NCBI RefSeq assembly: GCF_000186865.1
Contig: NW_008705565.1
Coordinates: 852,767-916,766 of the forward strand
Source of the DNA: Aureococcus anophagefferens
Lineage: Eukaryota; Sar; Pelagophyceae; Pelagomonadales; Pelagomonadaceae
Length of the DNA: 64,000 nucleotides
Direction: 5' to 3'
Shown: in pieces, positions 20,341 to 28,864 of the stretch
Position numbering within the stretch: the stretch's first letter is position 1
Layout: each line of letters begins with the position of its first letter
Notes under the pieces: model-generated
Database searches by the model: none
What the model was told of the DNA's origin: nothing
The model's input: only the letters and a program-made list of their open reading frames with translations
Made by a program: the position numbers and the translations under genes

Positions 20341-21621
20341 ATGGTGTCGATCAAGGAGATGAAGGAAGTCATTCAGAACGCCGGTCTGTCCGTCGCCGAC
20401 CTACTGGAACGCCCAGACATCGAGAAGCGCTACGCCGAGGCGCTCAAGACGAGCAAGAAGAAGACGAAGCGCCTCGCGAAGGCCGTCGGGCGTGGCGCGA
20501 CGGACGGCGAGGACTGGTTCGCGAGCCCGGCCGCTGTCACTCCGACCATGATCGAGACGCCGGAGGAGCTGGAGCAACTCATCGCCAAGATCGGACCCGA
20601 AGCGTTTCAGCAGCTGGCATCGAACATGCCGGGGCCTCCGCCCGGGTGGCGGCCGGGCGATCCCGTACCCGCCGACGCCCCCGATACGGCCGCGCGGGGC
20701 GAGATCGACCGCGCGATCGCGCTGGCCAGCGCGGGAGACTGCGAGGGCGGCATCCGCGTCCTCGCGCCCGTCATCGAGCGCCTCGACACGGAGATGGAGT
20801 CGGTGGCGGCGCCCGGCCTCCACCAGGGCGGGGACGTCAAGATGGTGTCGATGCGAGTGAACGGCGATCTCACGACGGCGCTTCGGTACCGAGCGCGGAT
20901 GTATTCGAACCTCCGCGAGGACGACAAGGCGTACGCCGACGCGACAAAGCTCGTGCGCTACGTGCCGACGCTCCTGGCCATGGGGCAGCACGACCGGGCG
21001 GCGGACTACCTGATGCAGCGCGCCGAGGTCGCGCGCTTCCCGGGCAACTACTCGTCGGCCATCGAGGACGCCAAGGTGGTCATGGACCTGGGCGGCAAGA
21101 TCGATCCGGAGACCTCGGCCGCGGCCCTCAAGATGTTCCAGGAAGCCAGCGTCATGCAGCTCGCAAAAGACGTCCGCGCGCAGCCGACGCGGACGCGCCC
21201 GCACTTCCCAGACGAGGCCGCGCGGCGCGCGTTCCAGAAACGGGCCCAGATCGGCCCCTTCGCGCGAAAGCGCCTCACGGGCTGCGAGGTCTGCGGGAAG
21301 AAGGAGGCCCTCATGTTCTGCTCCGGCTGCCAGCAGGTTTGTTATTGCTCGCGCGAGCACCAAAAGAGTCACTGGAAGCGCCATAGCGCAGACTGCAAGT
21401 GCTACCCCGACGGCCGCCCCCACAGCCTGTACTCCGGGACCCGAGCGGAGCTCCTGGACCGCGTGCGCGCCGAGGGCTTCGTGTTGATGGGGCATCCGGT
21501 CAACCCGGACGCGACGCTCATCGACCCGGAGACGGGCGAGCCCTACGATCTCGTCTCGGACCTGCGCGTCTTCTGCCAGGACGACCGGGGCCGCCGGTAC
21601 CAGCAGCGGCTCGTGCCGTAG
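20341..21621 (+). CDS. MYND zinc-finger protein with TPR-like helices
   Basis: 426 residues from ATG 20341 (MVSIKEMKEV); an in-frame ATG at 20269 would add 24 residues with no obvious domain, so the later start is preferred. The middle (about residues 120-310) is helical with TPR-like spacing (ALRYRARMYSNLREDDKAYA, QRAEVARFPGNYSSAIEDA). Residues 317-354 form a MYND finger: CEVCGKKEALMFC, CQQVCYCSREHQ, HWKRHSADC, with the full Cys/His set present. MYND fingers bind proline-rich peptides; no SET domain is visible, so this is not a SMYD methyltransferase. A chaperone or adaptor role is possible but not shown. It lies 160 bases after the previous stop. Confidence 0.85.
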   Translation: MVSIKEMKEVIQNAGLSVADLLERPDIEKRYAEALKTSKKKTKRLAKAVGRGATDGEDWFASPAAVTPTMIETPEELEQLIAKIGPEAFQQLASNMPGPPPGWRPGDPVPADAPDTAARGEIDRAIALASAGDCEGGIRVLAPVIERLDTEMESVAAPGLHQGGDVKMVSMRVNGDLTTALRYRARMYSNLREDDKAYADATKLVRYVPTLLAMGQHDRAADYLMQRAEVARFPGNYSSAIEDAKVVMDLGGKIDPETSAAALKMFQEASVMQLAKDVRAQPTRTRPHFPDEAARRAFQKRAQIGPFARKRLTGCEVCGKKEALMFCSGCQQVCYCSREHQKSHWKRHSADCKCYPDGRPHSLYSGTRAELLDRVRAEGFVLMGHPVNPDATLIDPETGEPYDLVSDLRVFCQDDRGRRYQQRLVP

Positions 21622-21677
21622 ATTGCGGAGCGCGCGAGCCTCGGCGCGCGAGAGAAGGCCACCCCACGCTAACTAAC

Positions 21678-22463
21678 TTACAGCAGCTCGCTCCCCGGCG
21701 GCGGCGGCGGCGGCCCGCCGGCGCCGGCGAGCTGGCCCTGGCGGATCTTCGCGCGGAGGAGCTCGATCTTCGCGCGGCGGTCCGGGGGCAGCTGCGCGAG
21801 CTGCGCGGGCGTGAGCTTCATCGCCGCGTTGACGAGGTCCACGGACGGCGCGGCGGCGGCGGCCTCGAGGGGCGGCGGCGGCGGCGCGCCGCGCGGAGGC
21901 GCGAAGCCGCCGCCGCCGTAGGCGCCCGGCGGCGGCGGCGGCGCGAAGCCGCCCGCGTCCGGCGGCGCGCGGATCATGCCCAACTGGAGGAGCGCGTGGA
22001 CGAGCGCGTCCGTGAGCGCGCCGGAGCTCCCGAGGAGCGCGGCGAGGCGCTCGCCGTCGCCCTCCGTCGCGAGCGCCTTGGCCTCGGACACCGCGTCCCA
22101 GACCTCGCGCGCGGACAGGCCCTCGACGAGCTGCCGCGGCGTCGCCTTGGCGCGCGCCGGCTCGCCGCCGCCCTCGCGCCGCGACGCCGCGTAGTCGACG
22201 AGGGCGCTGTTGTTCGAGAAGTTGACGCGCAGCTGCCGGCCGCCGACGTCGCGGTTGTTGAGGTTCCGGATCGCGGAGAGCGCGGTCGCCGCGTCGTCGT
22301 ACTCGACGAAGCAGTAGCCCCGCGGCTTGCCCGTCTCGGCGTTGACGGCCATGCGCACGCCGAGCACGCGGCCCACCTCGCTGAAGATGCGCCGGATGTC
22401 CTCGTCCGTCGTCCCGAAGGCGATGTTGCCCACGAAGACGTCGTTGCGCATGCCGCGGCCCAT
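21678..22463 (-). CDS. CSTF2: cleavage stimulation factor 64-kDa subunit (CstF-64/Rna15) homologue
   Basis: 261 residues. In the nucleus CstF-64 binds the GU-rich element downstream of the poly(A) site. An N-terminal RRM has RNP2 VFVGNIAFGT and RNP1 RGYCFVEY. A hinge-like segment (ATPRQLVEGLSAREVWDAV ... LVHALLQLGMI) would bind the symplekin/CstF-77 side. After a Pro/Gly-rich linker, the C-terminal helix bundle LTPAQLAQLPPDRRAKIELL matches the CSTF_C domain. It is shorter than the animal protein, lacking the MEARA repeats. ATG at 22461-22463 is followed closely by the RRM. The gene is divergent from the next one, with about 240 bases between starts. Confidence 0.92.
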   Translation of the reverse strand: MGRGMRNDVFVGNIAFGTTDEDIRRIFSEVGRVLGVRMAVNAETGKPRGYCFVEYDDAATALSAIRNLNNRDVGGRQLRVNFSNNSALVDYAASRREGGGEPARAKATPRQLVEGLSAREVWDAVSEAKALATEGDGERLAALLGSSGALTDALVHALLQLGMIRAPPDAGGFAPPPPPGAYGGGGFAPPRGAPPPPPLEAAAAAPSVDLVNAAMKLTPAQLAQLPPDRRAKIELLRAKIRQGQLAGAGGPPPPPPGSELL

Positions 22464-22704
22464 GGTGTCGTGCGGCTGGGCGCGCGCGGGCGGCGCTTTC
22501 GGCGCTTTTGGCGCGCAGGGACCGCTCTCGCGCGCGCAGTCGAGAGCGTCCGCGAGCCCGAGGCGATTGATCAGCCCGGACAGCAGCAGCTTTGGCGGCA
22601 CCGTCGGATGATGCAGCCCGGAGGCTGAGTAGGTGTCGGCGGCCTGCGCCGTCGACGGAAGGGCAGCCCTCGAGGACGCCACACGACGCAAGCACAGTCC
22701 TCCC

Positions 22705-23961
22705 ATGGGCAGCCTCCGCGACACGCCGCTCTACAAGCGCTACGAGCAGGCCAACCTGCGCGGCGCGCGCTACGCGCCCCCGCCGCACGCGGGCGCCGTC
22801 GTCGTCGTCGGCGCGGCGTCGAGCCCGCTGGCGGCGGCCTGCGTGGCGGCCCTCGCGAAGACGCGCCGCGTGCGCGCCGTCGTCCGCTTCGACGACGCCG
22901 GCACGCAGGCGCTGCTCGGCGACGAGCGCATCGTCCTCGCGCACTACCGGGGCGACGGCTTCGACTGGGCGGCCGCGCTCTCGCGGCCCGTGGCCCGCGC
23001 GGCGCGGCGCGGCGGCTGCGCGGGGTTCAAGCGCGGCGCCTGCGCCGACGCCGACGCGGACGCGATCGTCGGCGTGCTCATCGTGGCCGACGACGAGCGC
23101 GCCCGCGGCGCGGCGCTCGGCGGCCTCGCCGCGGCGCTGCGGGGGCCGGCGCCCGTCGCCGTCGTCGGCCGCGAGGACGTGCCGCTCCTGCGGGACGCCG
23201 AGCGCGCGGCTTCCGGCCGCGCCGCGGTGCTCCGCTGCGCCGACACCTTCACGGACGTGCGCCGCGCGCTCTGCGCCTTTTCGCGCGCGCCGCCGCCGCC
23301 GGCCGCGACGCCGTTCGGCGCTCCAAAGGGCCGGACGCGGGCCGACGCGCTCCGCGACGCCCTGCGGGCCCTCCGCCGCGACGCGTCGCCCGTCGACGAG
23401 CGCGGCGTCGGCGACTACGTCGCGTCGCTCTTCGGCAAGGGCGGTCTCGCGCCGGGCGTCCGCCGCGTCGCGGGCCCGCGGTCGACGACGTGGGCGGCGC
23501 TCGCGCGCGAGGCCGCGGCCACGTCCCTCGGCCCGGGCCTCGTCGCGTTCGCCGCGCCGCTCCTCGACGCGTTCTGGCGCCTGTGTCGCGTCGGCCGCGC
23601 GGACGGCGACGTCGTCCGCGTCGGCCGGGACTGGCGCTTCCATTTAGCGGAGCTCGCGGACTTCGCCCCTTCCGGCGACGCGCTCGCGGCGCTCGCGGCG
23701 ACCTGCGGCTACGGCCGGCGGCCCGACATCCGGCCCGACGCGGTGGAGCGCATCCTCTACGACGTCGTCGCGCCCGCGCGCCACGTGTTCTCCGACGCGC
23801 TCGGCGCCCGCCTCGCGGCGCGCGTCCGCGCGTCCGACGGCGACGTCCCGGCGCTGCTCCTCGCCCTCTACAACGAGGCGAAACGCTCCCTCCGCGACGT
23901 CGACGCCGCCGCGGAGCTCGGGCGCGACCTGCTCGCGGCGGTGGACGCGGGGACGACGTAA
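22705..23961 (+). CDS. Rossmann-like protein of unknown function
   Basis: 418 residues from ATG 22705. The N-terminal strand VVVVGAASSPLAAACVAALA with TRRVRAVVRF and VLIVADDERARGAALGGL looks like a dinucleotide-binding (atypical SDR/NmrA-like) fold, though the glycine pattern GAASSP is not the classic GxxGxxG. The rest is Ala/Arg-rich and helical with no motif I can name. No targeting signal is obvious. A GC-rich simple repeat follows it. Confidence 0.6.
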   Translation: MGSLRDTPLYKRYEQANLRGARYAPPPHAGAVVVVGAASSPLAAACVAALAKTRRVRAVVRFDDAGTQALLGDERIVLAHYRGDGFDWAAALSRPVARAARRGGCAGFKRGACADADADAIVGVLIVADDERARGAALGGLAAALRGPAPVAVVGREDVPLLRDAERAASGRAAVLRCADTFTDVRRALCAFSRAPPPPAATPFGAPKGRTRADALRDALRALRRDASPVDERGVGDYVASLFGKGGLAPGVRRVAGPRSTTWAALAREAAATSLGPGLVAFAAPLLDAFWRLCRVGRADGDVVRVGRDWRFHLAELADFAPSGDALAALAATCGYGRRPDIRPDAVERILYDVVAPARHVFSDALGARLAARVRASDGDVPALLLALYNEAKRSLRDVDAAAELGRDLLAAVDAGTT

Positions 23962-24396
23962 CAAAGTTACTTTGCCTTCAACATGCCGATTTCAACTTAG
24001 CATTTTGCCGCGCCAGCTCGAGTCGTCTTCCTCGGTGACGGGCCCCTGCGCGACGGTCCGGCCCCGGGACGGGGGGCGGGGACGGCGGGCACGGGGGTTC
24101 CGGCACGGTAAATGCGCTCAGGGCACGCGGCCCGGCACGGGCCCGGCACGCGGCACGGCACTCGGCACGGGCCCCCGGGCACGGGCCGGGCACGGGCCAC
24201 GCGGCCCGGCACGGGCCCGGCACTCGGCACGGGCCCCGGGCACGGGCCGGGCACGGGCCGGGGAGGCCCGGCACGGGCCCGGCACGGGGCCCCGGGCACG
24301 GCCCGGGCACGGGCCGGGGACGTGGCCGGGGACCGCGGCACGCACCGTCGCGCAGGGGCCCCTTCGGTGCGCCAAAGCCAGTGGCAACGCGCAGCC
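23962..24396. repeat. GGCACGGGCC-type simple repeat array (about 24118-24330)
   Basis: About 210 bases of GGCACGGGCC / CGGCACGGGC variants with ACGCGG and ACTCGG interruptions, containing almost no T. It lies in the 5' flank of the hydrolase gene. Before it, at 23977-23999, are TTCAACATGCCGATTTCAAC elements like those seen in other gene spacers here. No gene is visible in the interval. Confidence 0.85.
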
Positions 24397-25683
24397 ATGA
24401 CAGCAATGACGACGCGCTGCATCGTCGCGCTCATCGCTGCGACGAACGCGGTTACACACACGCGCCAGAGCTTCAAGTCGAGCTTCATCTCGCTCGGCGG
24501 CGTGAAGCATCACGTGCGAGACACGGGCGAGGTCTCCGCCGACGGACCCGTGGCCATCCTGCTGCACGGCTTCGCCGGCAGCGCGGCGTCCTGGGAGGAG
24601 GTCGCGCCGCTGCTGGCGGACGGCGGCTGCCGCGCCATCGCCGTCGACCGCGTCGGCTTCGGCCGCACGGAGCGGCCCGAGGCGCCGACGCTGCCCGCGC
24701 CGGCCGCGCTGCCCTTCGGCGTCGGCGAGCCCGCGGCGGAGGCCCTGGAGGCCCTCGTCGGCGGCGGCGAGGAGGGCATCCTCAGCGGCGGCGTGCTGCC
24801 CGAGGCGCGCGCGGCGATCGCCATGGGCCTCCGGCGGCCCAAGGCGCTCGCGCCGCGGCTGCCCTGGGCGCTGTCGCGCGTCGGCGAGGACCCCTACGCG
24901 TCCAAGTTCGCCGTGTCCCGGGCGCTCTGGCCCCTCGTGCTCCGCAAGGTGCCGCCCGGCCGCGACGTCTACCTCGTGGGCCACAGCGCGGGCGGCCCCG
25001 TCGCGCTCCGCGGCGCCGCCGAGGCCGCGCGGCGCGCGGCCGCGTCGGACCGGCCCGCGCCGCGCGTCGCCGGCGTGGCGTTGATCGCCCCGGCGGCCCT
25101 GGACCCGCGCGAGGACCCGGACGCCTACGAGCGCAACGGCGACCTGCCGCCCCTTTTGGACCTGCCGGACGCGCTCCCCGCCGCCGTCCGGGAGCGCGCG
25201 GAGCTCGAGGCGCGCTACGCGGCCTTCAACGCGCTCCTCGCGCTGCCCGACGCCTTCGGCCTGCCGACGGCGCGGCGCATCGCCGAGAACCGCGACATCG
25301 AGGCCGCGGTGCTGAACCAGATGCACGACCGCATGCGCGCGCCCGAGCACGCCGCCGACGTGTCGCGCTTCGCGCGCAAGTACACGGACCCCATCGCCGA
25401 GTTCCCCGACTCCTGGGACAAGGCCCTGCTCAACGTCTACCGCGCGGACCAGTCGGCCGAGGACACGGGGCGGCGCCTCCTCGCGGACGCGAAGGACGCC
25501 GCGGGCCGGTTCCTCGTCATCACGGGCGACAGCGATTTCGTCGTGCCCGTGCGGTCGTCGCGCAAGGTCGCGGACCTCCTCGACGCGGAGCTGCGGGAAC
25601 TGGCCGAGACGGGGCACCTGCCCATGGACGAAAAACCCGGCGACGTCGCGGCGCTGCTCCTCGACTTCATGGGTAAAACTTAG
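24397..25683 (+). CDS. alpha/beta hydrolase, secretory or plastid-routed
   Basis: 428 residues. A serine hydrolase of the alpha/beta fold: oxyanion strand AILLHGFAGS, nucleophile elbow VGHSAGGP (Ser), acid in ITGDSDFVVP (Asp) and catalytic His in ETGHLPMDE. The insert between strands (residues about 100-200) is a large Ala-rich cap. The N-terminus MTAMTTRCIVALIAATNAVT is a short signal-like helix, which in this lineage can mean the ER or, with a transit region, the plastid. The substrate is unknown. The start is the ATG nearest the signal; the frame is open upstream through the simple repeat but without a plausible protein. Its stop overlaps the stop of the convergent DnaJ gene. Confidence 0.85.
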   Translation: MTAMTTRCIVALIAATNAVTHTRQSFKSSFISLGGVKHHVRDTGEVSADGPVAILLHGFAGSAASWEEVAPLLADGGCRAIAVDRVGFGRTERPEAPTLPAPAALPFGVGEPAAEALEALVGGGEEGILSGGVLPEARAAIAMGLRRPKALAPRLPWALSRVGEDPYASKFAVSRALWPLVLRKVPPGRDVYLVGHSAGGPVALRGAAEAARRAAASDRPAPRVAGVALIAPAALDPREDPDAYERNGDLPPLLDLPDALPAAVRERAELEARYAAFNALLALPDAFGLPTARRIAENRDIEAAVLNQMHDRMRAPEHAADVSRFARKYTDPIAEFPDSWDKALLNVYRADQSAEDTGRRLLADAKDAAGRFLVITGDSDFVVPVRSSRKVADLLDAELRELAETGHLPMDEKPGDVAALLLDFMGKT

Positions 25684-27071
25684 GACCGCGGGCGCCGCCG
25701 GTAGAGCGCGTCGACCTTCGCCTTCGACGCGCGGCTCGCGACGGCGCCGGCGGGCTCGCCGCCCTTCGTGCCGGCGACGGGCTTCGCGCCGCCGAGGCCG
25801 GAGAAGAGCCCCGCGAAGAGGCCGCCGCTCGCGGGCCGCGGCTGCGCCGCGGGCGCGTCGGGCGCGCCGCCGATCAAGCCCGCGAGGGCCCGGCGCCGCG
25901 CCTTCCAGTCCCCCTCGGGCAGCGCCTTGGGGAAGTCGACGATGAAGCGCACGAAGAGGTCGCCGCGCTTCGACGGGTCGCGCGCGTCGCGCATGCCCTC
26001 GCCCTTCACGACCCAGACGTCGTCGGGCGCCACGGGCAGGTCCTCCGCCGCCGCCGCGATGCGGAAGGTCCGCCCCCGGGGGTCGTGCTTCGCGACGGTC
26101 GGCGCGTCGACGGCGAAGCCCGTGAGCGCGTCGAGCAACGACACGCGCTTCGCGACCAACAAATCGTCGCCGAGGCGCTGCAGGTCCGCGCGCGGCGCCT
26201 CCTCGATGATGACCGTGACGTCGCGGCGGCCCGCGTGCTCGCCGGAGCCGTAGAAGACGTCGTCGCCGGCCTTGCGGAAGAAGAAGGACTCGCCGCCGGC
26301 CGCGCCGGGTTTCACCGACACCGACACGGAGTGGTCGCGCTCCTCGCGCGTGCCCCGGCCCCGGCACTGGTCGCAGGTCGACGCGGACACGCGGCCGGAG
26401 CCGCCGCAGGCGCCGCAGGCGCGCTGCGTGCGCATGATCTGGCTCCCGTAGCGCCGGTCCTCGAACGTCGACCCGCGACCGCCGCACGCGCCGCAGGCCG
26501 TAAAGTCGCCGCCGCGGCCGCCGCAGCCGTCGCAGGCGACGACGCGCGGCACGGCGACGCGGAAGTCGCCGCCCTCGAAGAGGTCCGACAGCGACAGGCG
26601 CAGCACGACCTCGCGCGGCGCGATGCGCGCCGCGCCGCGGCGCCGGCCGCCGCCGCCGAAGCCGCCGCCGCCGCCGCCGCCGAACATCTCCTCGAAGAGC
26701 CGGAACGCCTGGTCGAACTGCTGCTGCTGGCTCCCGCCGCCGGGGAAGCCGCCGCCGGGGAAGCCGCCGCCGCCGCCGGAGCCGGGGCCGCCCGCGCCGC
26801 CGCCCGCGTCGTAGCGCCGCCGCTTCGCGTCGTCGGATAAGACCGCGTAGGCCGCCGCGACGCGCTTGAACTCCTCGGCGTCGCCGCCGTGGTCCGGGTG
26901 CGCCTTCGCCGCCCGCAGCTTGTAGGCCCGCCGGATCTCCTCGGCGCTCGCCTTGCGGCCCACGCCCAGCGTCGCGTAGAGGTCCTCCTCGCAGCGCGCC
27001 CAGGCGCGGGCCGCGCAGGCGCCGCCGGCGGCGGCGACGGTGCGCCAGCGGACCGCCGCGCGCAGGAGCAT
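25680..27071 (-). CDS. DnaJ/Hsp40 co-chaperone, class A
   Basis: 463 residues. Stimulates Hsp70 ATPase and delivers clients. J-domain at residues about 30-95 with the essential HPD in KAHPDHGGD. A Gly/Phe-rich linker with GGGFPGGG repeats follows. The zinc-finger region has four CxxCxGxG-type repeats (CDGCGGRG, CGACGGRG, CGACGGSG, CDQCRGRG); the first two are close together. Then come the substrate-binding beta domains, with GDLFVRFIVDFP near the end. The N-terminal 28 residues are basic and Ala-rich (MLLRAAVRWRTVAAAGG), consistent with an organelle presequence, probably mitochondrial. The C-terminal extension of about 70 residues is unusual. Confidence 0.93.
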   Translation of the reverse strand: MLLRAAVRWRTVAAAGGACAARAWARCEEDLYATLGVGRKASAEEIRRAYKLRAAKAHPDHGGDAEEFKRVAAAYAVLSDDAKRRRYDAGGGAGGPGSGGGGGFPGGGFPGGGSQQQQFDQAFRLFEEMFGGGGGGGFGGGGRRRGAARIAPREVVLRLSLSDLFEGGDFRVAVPRVVACDGCGGRGGDFTACGACGGRGSTFEDRRYGSQIMRTQRACGACGGSGRVSASTCDQCRGRGTREERDHSVSVSVKPGAAGGESFFFRKAGDDVFYGSGEHAGRRDVTVIIEEAPRADLQRLGDDLLVAKRVSLLDALTGFAVDAPTVAKHDPRGRTFRIAAAAEDLPVAPDDVWVVKGEGMRDARDPSKRGDLFVRFIVDFPKALPEGDWKARRRALAGLIGGAPDAPAAQPRPASGGLFAGLFSGLGGAKPVAGTKGGEPAGAVASRASKAKVDALYRRRPRS

Positions 27072-27271
27072 GCTGCAAAGGGCTTACCGCGAGCCAGGCG
27101 GCGTGCTCATGACGACATCGGAGGCGAGCTCTGCAACGAGGAGCAGCATCAGCCTCAAGAACTGCACCTCGAGGAGTTAACGGGCGCTCTCGATCGACGC
27201 GCAAACGCTCTCCGAGGCAGCCCAAAAAGCAAAGCACACTCTCCGGAGGCAGCCCAAAAGCAAAGCACGCC

Positions 27272-27541
27272 ATGGGCTTCGACGAGCACAGCATGCGCAT
27301 CCTCATCGCCGCCACGCGCGCGAACCAGAAATACAGCGAGCAAGCCAAGAACGACCTCGTCTCCGAGTTCGACGACGTCGCCAACAGCTACATCGGTAAG
27401 CGCCTCCTCCAGCAGGCGGCGGCCAGCGAGGTGGCGAAGAAGGGCAACCAGTTCTCGCCGCGCAATTGGTCGCCGCGGTCGCAGCGGCGCTTCTTCGACG
27501 AGCGGCGGACGCACGGCAGCCGGCGGCTCTCCTTCGAGTGA
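27272..27541 (+). CDS. small basic hypothetical protein
   Basis: 89 residues, not recognised. MGFDEHSMRILIAATRANQK starts a helical N-terminal half; the C-terminal half is basic (RNWSPRSQRRFFDERR). The ATG context gccATGGG is favourable. Just upstream (27208-27268) is a direct repeat of about 30 bases containing GGCAGCCCAAAA and GCAAAGCAC, which may be promoter material. It sits between a divergent DnaJ and a convergent sulfotransferase, so it is probably real but could be a short upstream frame. Confidence 0.45.
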   Translation: MGFDEHSMRILIAATRANQKYSEQAKNDLVSEFDDVANSYIGKRLLQQAAASEVAKKGNQFSPRNWSPRSQRRFFDERRTHGSRRLSFE

Positions 27542-27569
27542 GCGCGCCCGCGCGCGGAATTAACAGACG

Positions 27570-28837
27570 CTAGTATGGCCACGCGCAGGGCTCGGCGGCG
27601 CACGCGTAGTCGGCGAACTCGGGCGCCGCGTAGTCGGTGCTCGCGAGCTCGACGCGGAGCCCCGCGCCGTGGATGAGCCGCACGAGCGCGTCGCTCCGCG
27701 GCGCGTAGAACGCGGAGAGCGGCGCCTGCGCCGGCGAGTCGTCGATGGACGCGTTGCCTACCAGGCACGTCGGCAACAATTTTTCACCCGAAATCTCTCG
27801 AACATCGTCACAGCCGCAGGACGCTGGCGGTCGCCGGGCGTTTTCTGGTTCGTCTTCGGGAGCGGCGTCGCCGTCTCCTTGCACTCGAGCCCGACGGCGC
27901 CGAGGAGCGCGCGGAGCGCGCGCGTCTGGTTCCCCGTGACTTCCGAGAAGGGCAGGAGCGTGAAGCTTGGCGCGGCGAAGCCGACGAGCCAGTGTGCGAG
28001 CTGCTCCGCGTAGAGGCCCACCCAGAGCCCGTCCGTCGGCCGGAAGCCGCAGCGGCCCCAGAGCGGGCCGTCGCCGCAGGCCGCGGCCTCGTCGAGCTGG
28101 CGCAGCGCGTAGCCCTCGAAGGTCGACTCGTTCACAAGCTCGCCGGACTTGCGCCGGTGGTGGTAGTTGCTCAGGAGCCGCGCCGACGGGTCGCGGAGGA
28201 CGACGACGAGGCGCGCGGCGTCGCCGTTGACGCCGAACGTCGCCGCGGCCCGCGGCGCGGCCGCGGGCGTCTTGAGGTAGGCCTGCGTGCTGTCGATGCC
28301 CAGGACCTTGCGGCTGCGCGGGCAGCGGGGGAAGTGGCTGACGTAGGTCTTGAGGTCGTTCGTTTCCGACTCGTCGCGGTCGTAGTAGTGCTTCTCCTTC
28401 ACGCGGAACCAGCTCTCGTCCCTGAACGCGCGGCCCTGCGTGACGCTCTGCGGGCAGGTCTTGACGACCAAGCGATGCAGCAGGGTCGTGGCGCACTTCA
28501 TGCAGCCGAGGAGCATCAGCGACGGCAGCACGTGGCCGCGGCTGCAGAGCGTCCGGTTCGGCGCCGCGCGGACCGTCGCGGCGTCCCAGCCGCGGTCGAA
28601 GCGCGTCGGCGTGATGTTTCGCAGCACGAGGCGGTGGTTCGCCGCGGCGTGGAGGCTCGGCGAATACTTCATGCGATGCTTGCGGCCGCGCGCGAGCAGC
28701 GTCTGCTTCTCGTGCAGCGTGAGATCCTTGGGAGACGGCGGCGGCCGCCGGCCGCCCGGCGACGCGCCGCGCTGCGCATCGAGGCGCTGCTGCTGCGCTG
28801 TTGCTGCGCAGAGCAGCGCGAAGCTGCACAAGCGCAT
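27570..28837 (-). CDS. secreted/Golgi carbohydrate sulfotransferase-like protein, two exons
   Basis: About 395 residues after removal of a short intron (27758-27822, or to 27834 if a GC donor is used). PAPS-dependent sulfotransferase: the 5'-phosphosulfate loop is MLLGCMKCATTLLHRLV (KxxTT form) and the 3'-phosphate motif is VVLRDPSARLLSNYHHRR. ESWFRVKEKHYYD and DSTQAYL fit the heparan/carbohydrate sulfotransferase group. N-terminal MRLCSFALLCAATAQQ is a signal or signal anchor, as expected for the Golgi lumen. Exon 2 encodes SAFYAPRSDALVRLIHGAG, a typical C-terminal motif (YxPxNxxL) that confirms the splice. ATG at 28835-28837 lies only 28 bases from the TIR element. Confidence 0.85.
27758..27834 (-). 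mobile_element. introner family E, copy in sulfotransferase (minus strand, element 27758-27826)
   Basis: Read on the minus strand the sequence is CAGCGTCCTGCGGCTGTGAC then GATGTTCGAGAGATTTCGGG and ends TGCCTGGTAG, closely matching copy 2 at 9506-9585. The 8-bp flanks have decayed (about 4 of 8 match). A GT four bases into the element, or a GC at the flank, both give the frame change needed between the two sulfotransferase exons. Confidence 0.7.
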
Positions 28838-28864
28838 CGCCTCTAATGATGGCAGCCCATCATG

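Noticed and set aside
24118..27384. A minus-strand frame of more than 1000 codons spanning the hydrolase and DnaJ loci
   Set aside because: It is out of frame with DnaJ, antisense to the hydrolase triad, and composed of low-complexity Arg/Ala/Gly; an artefact of composition.
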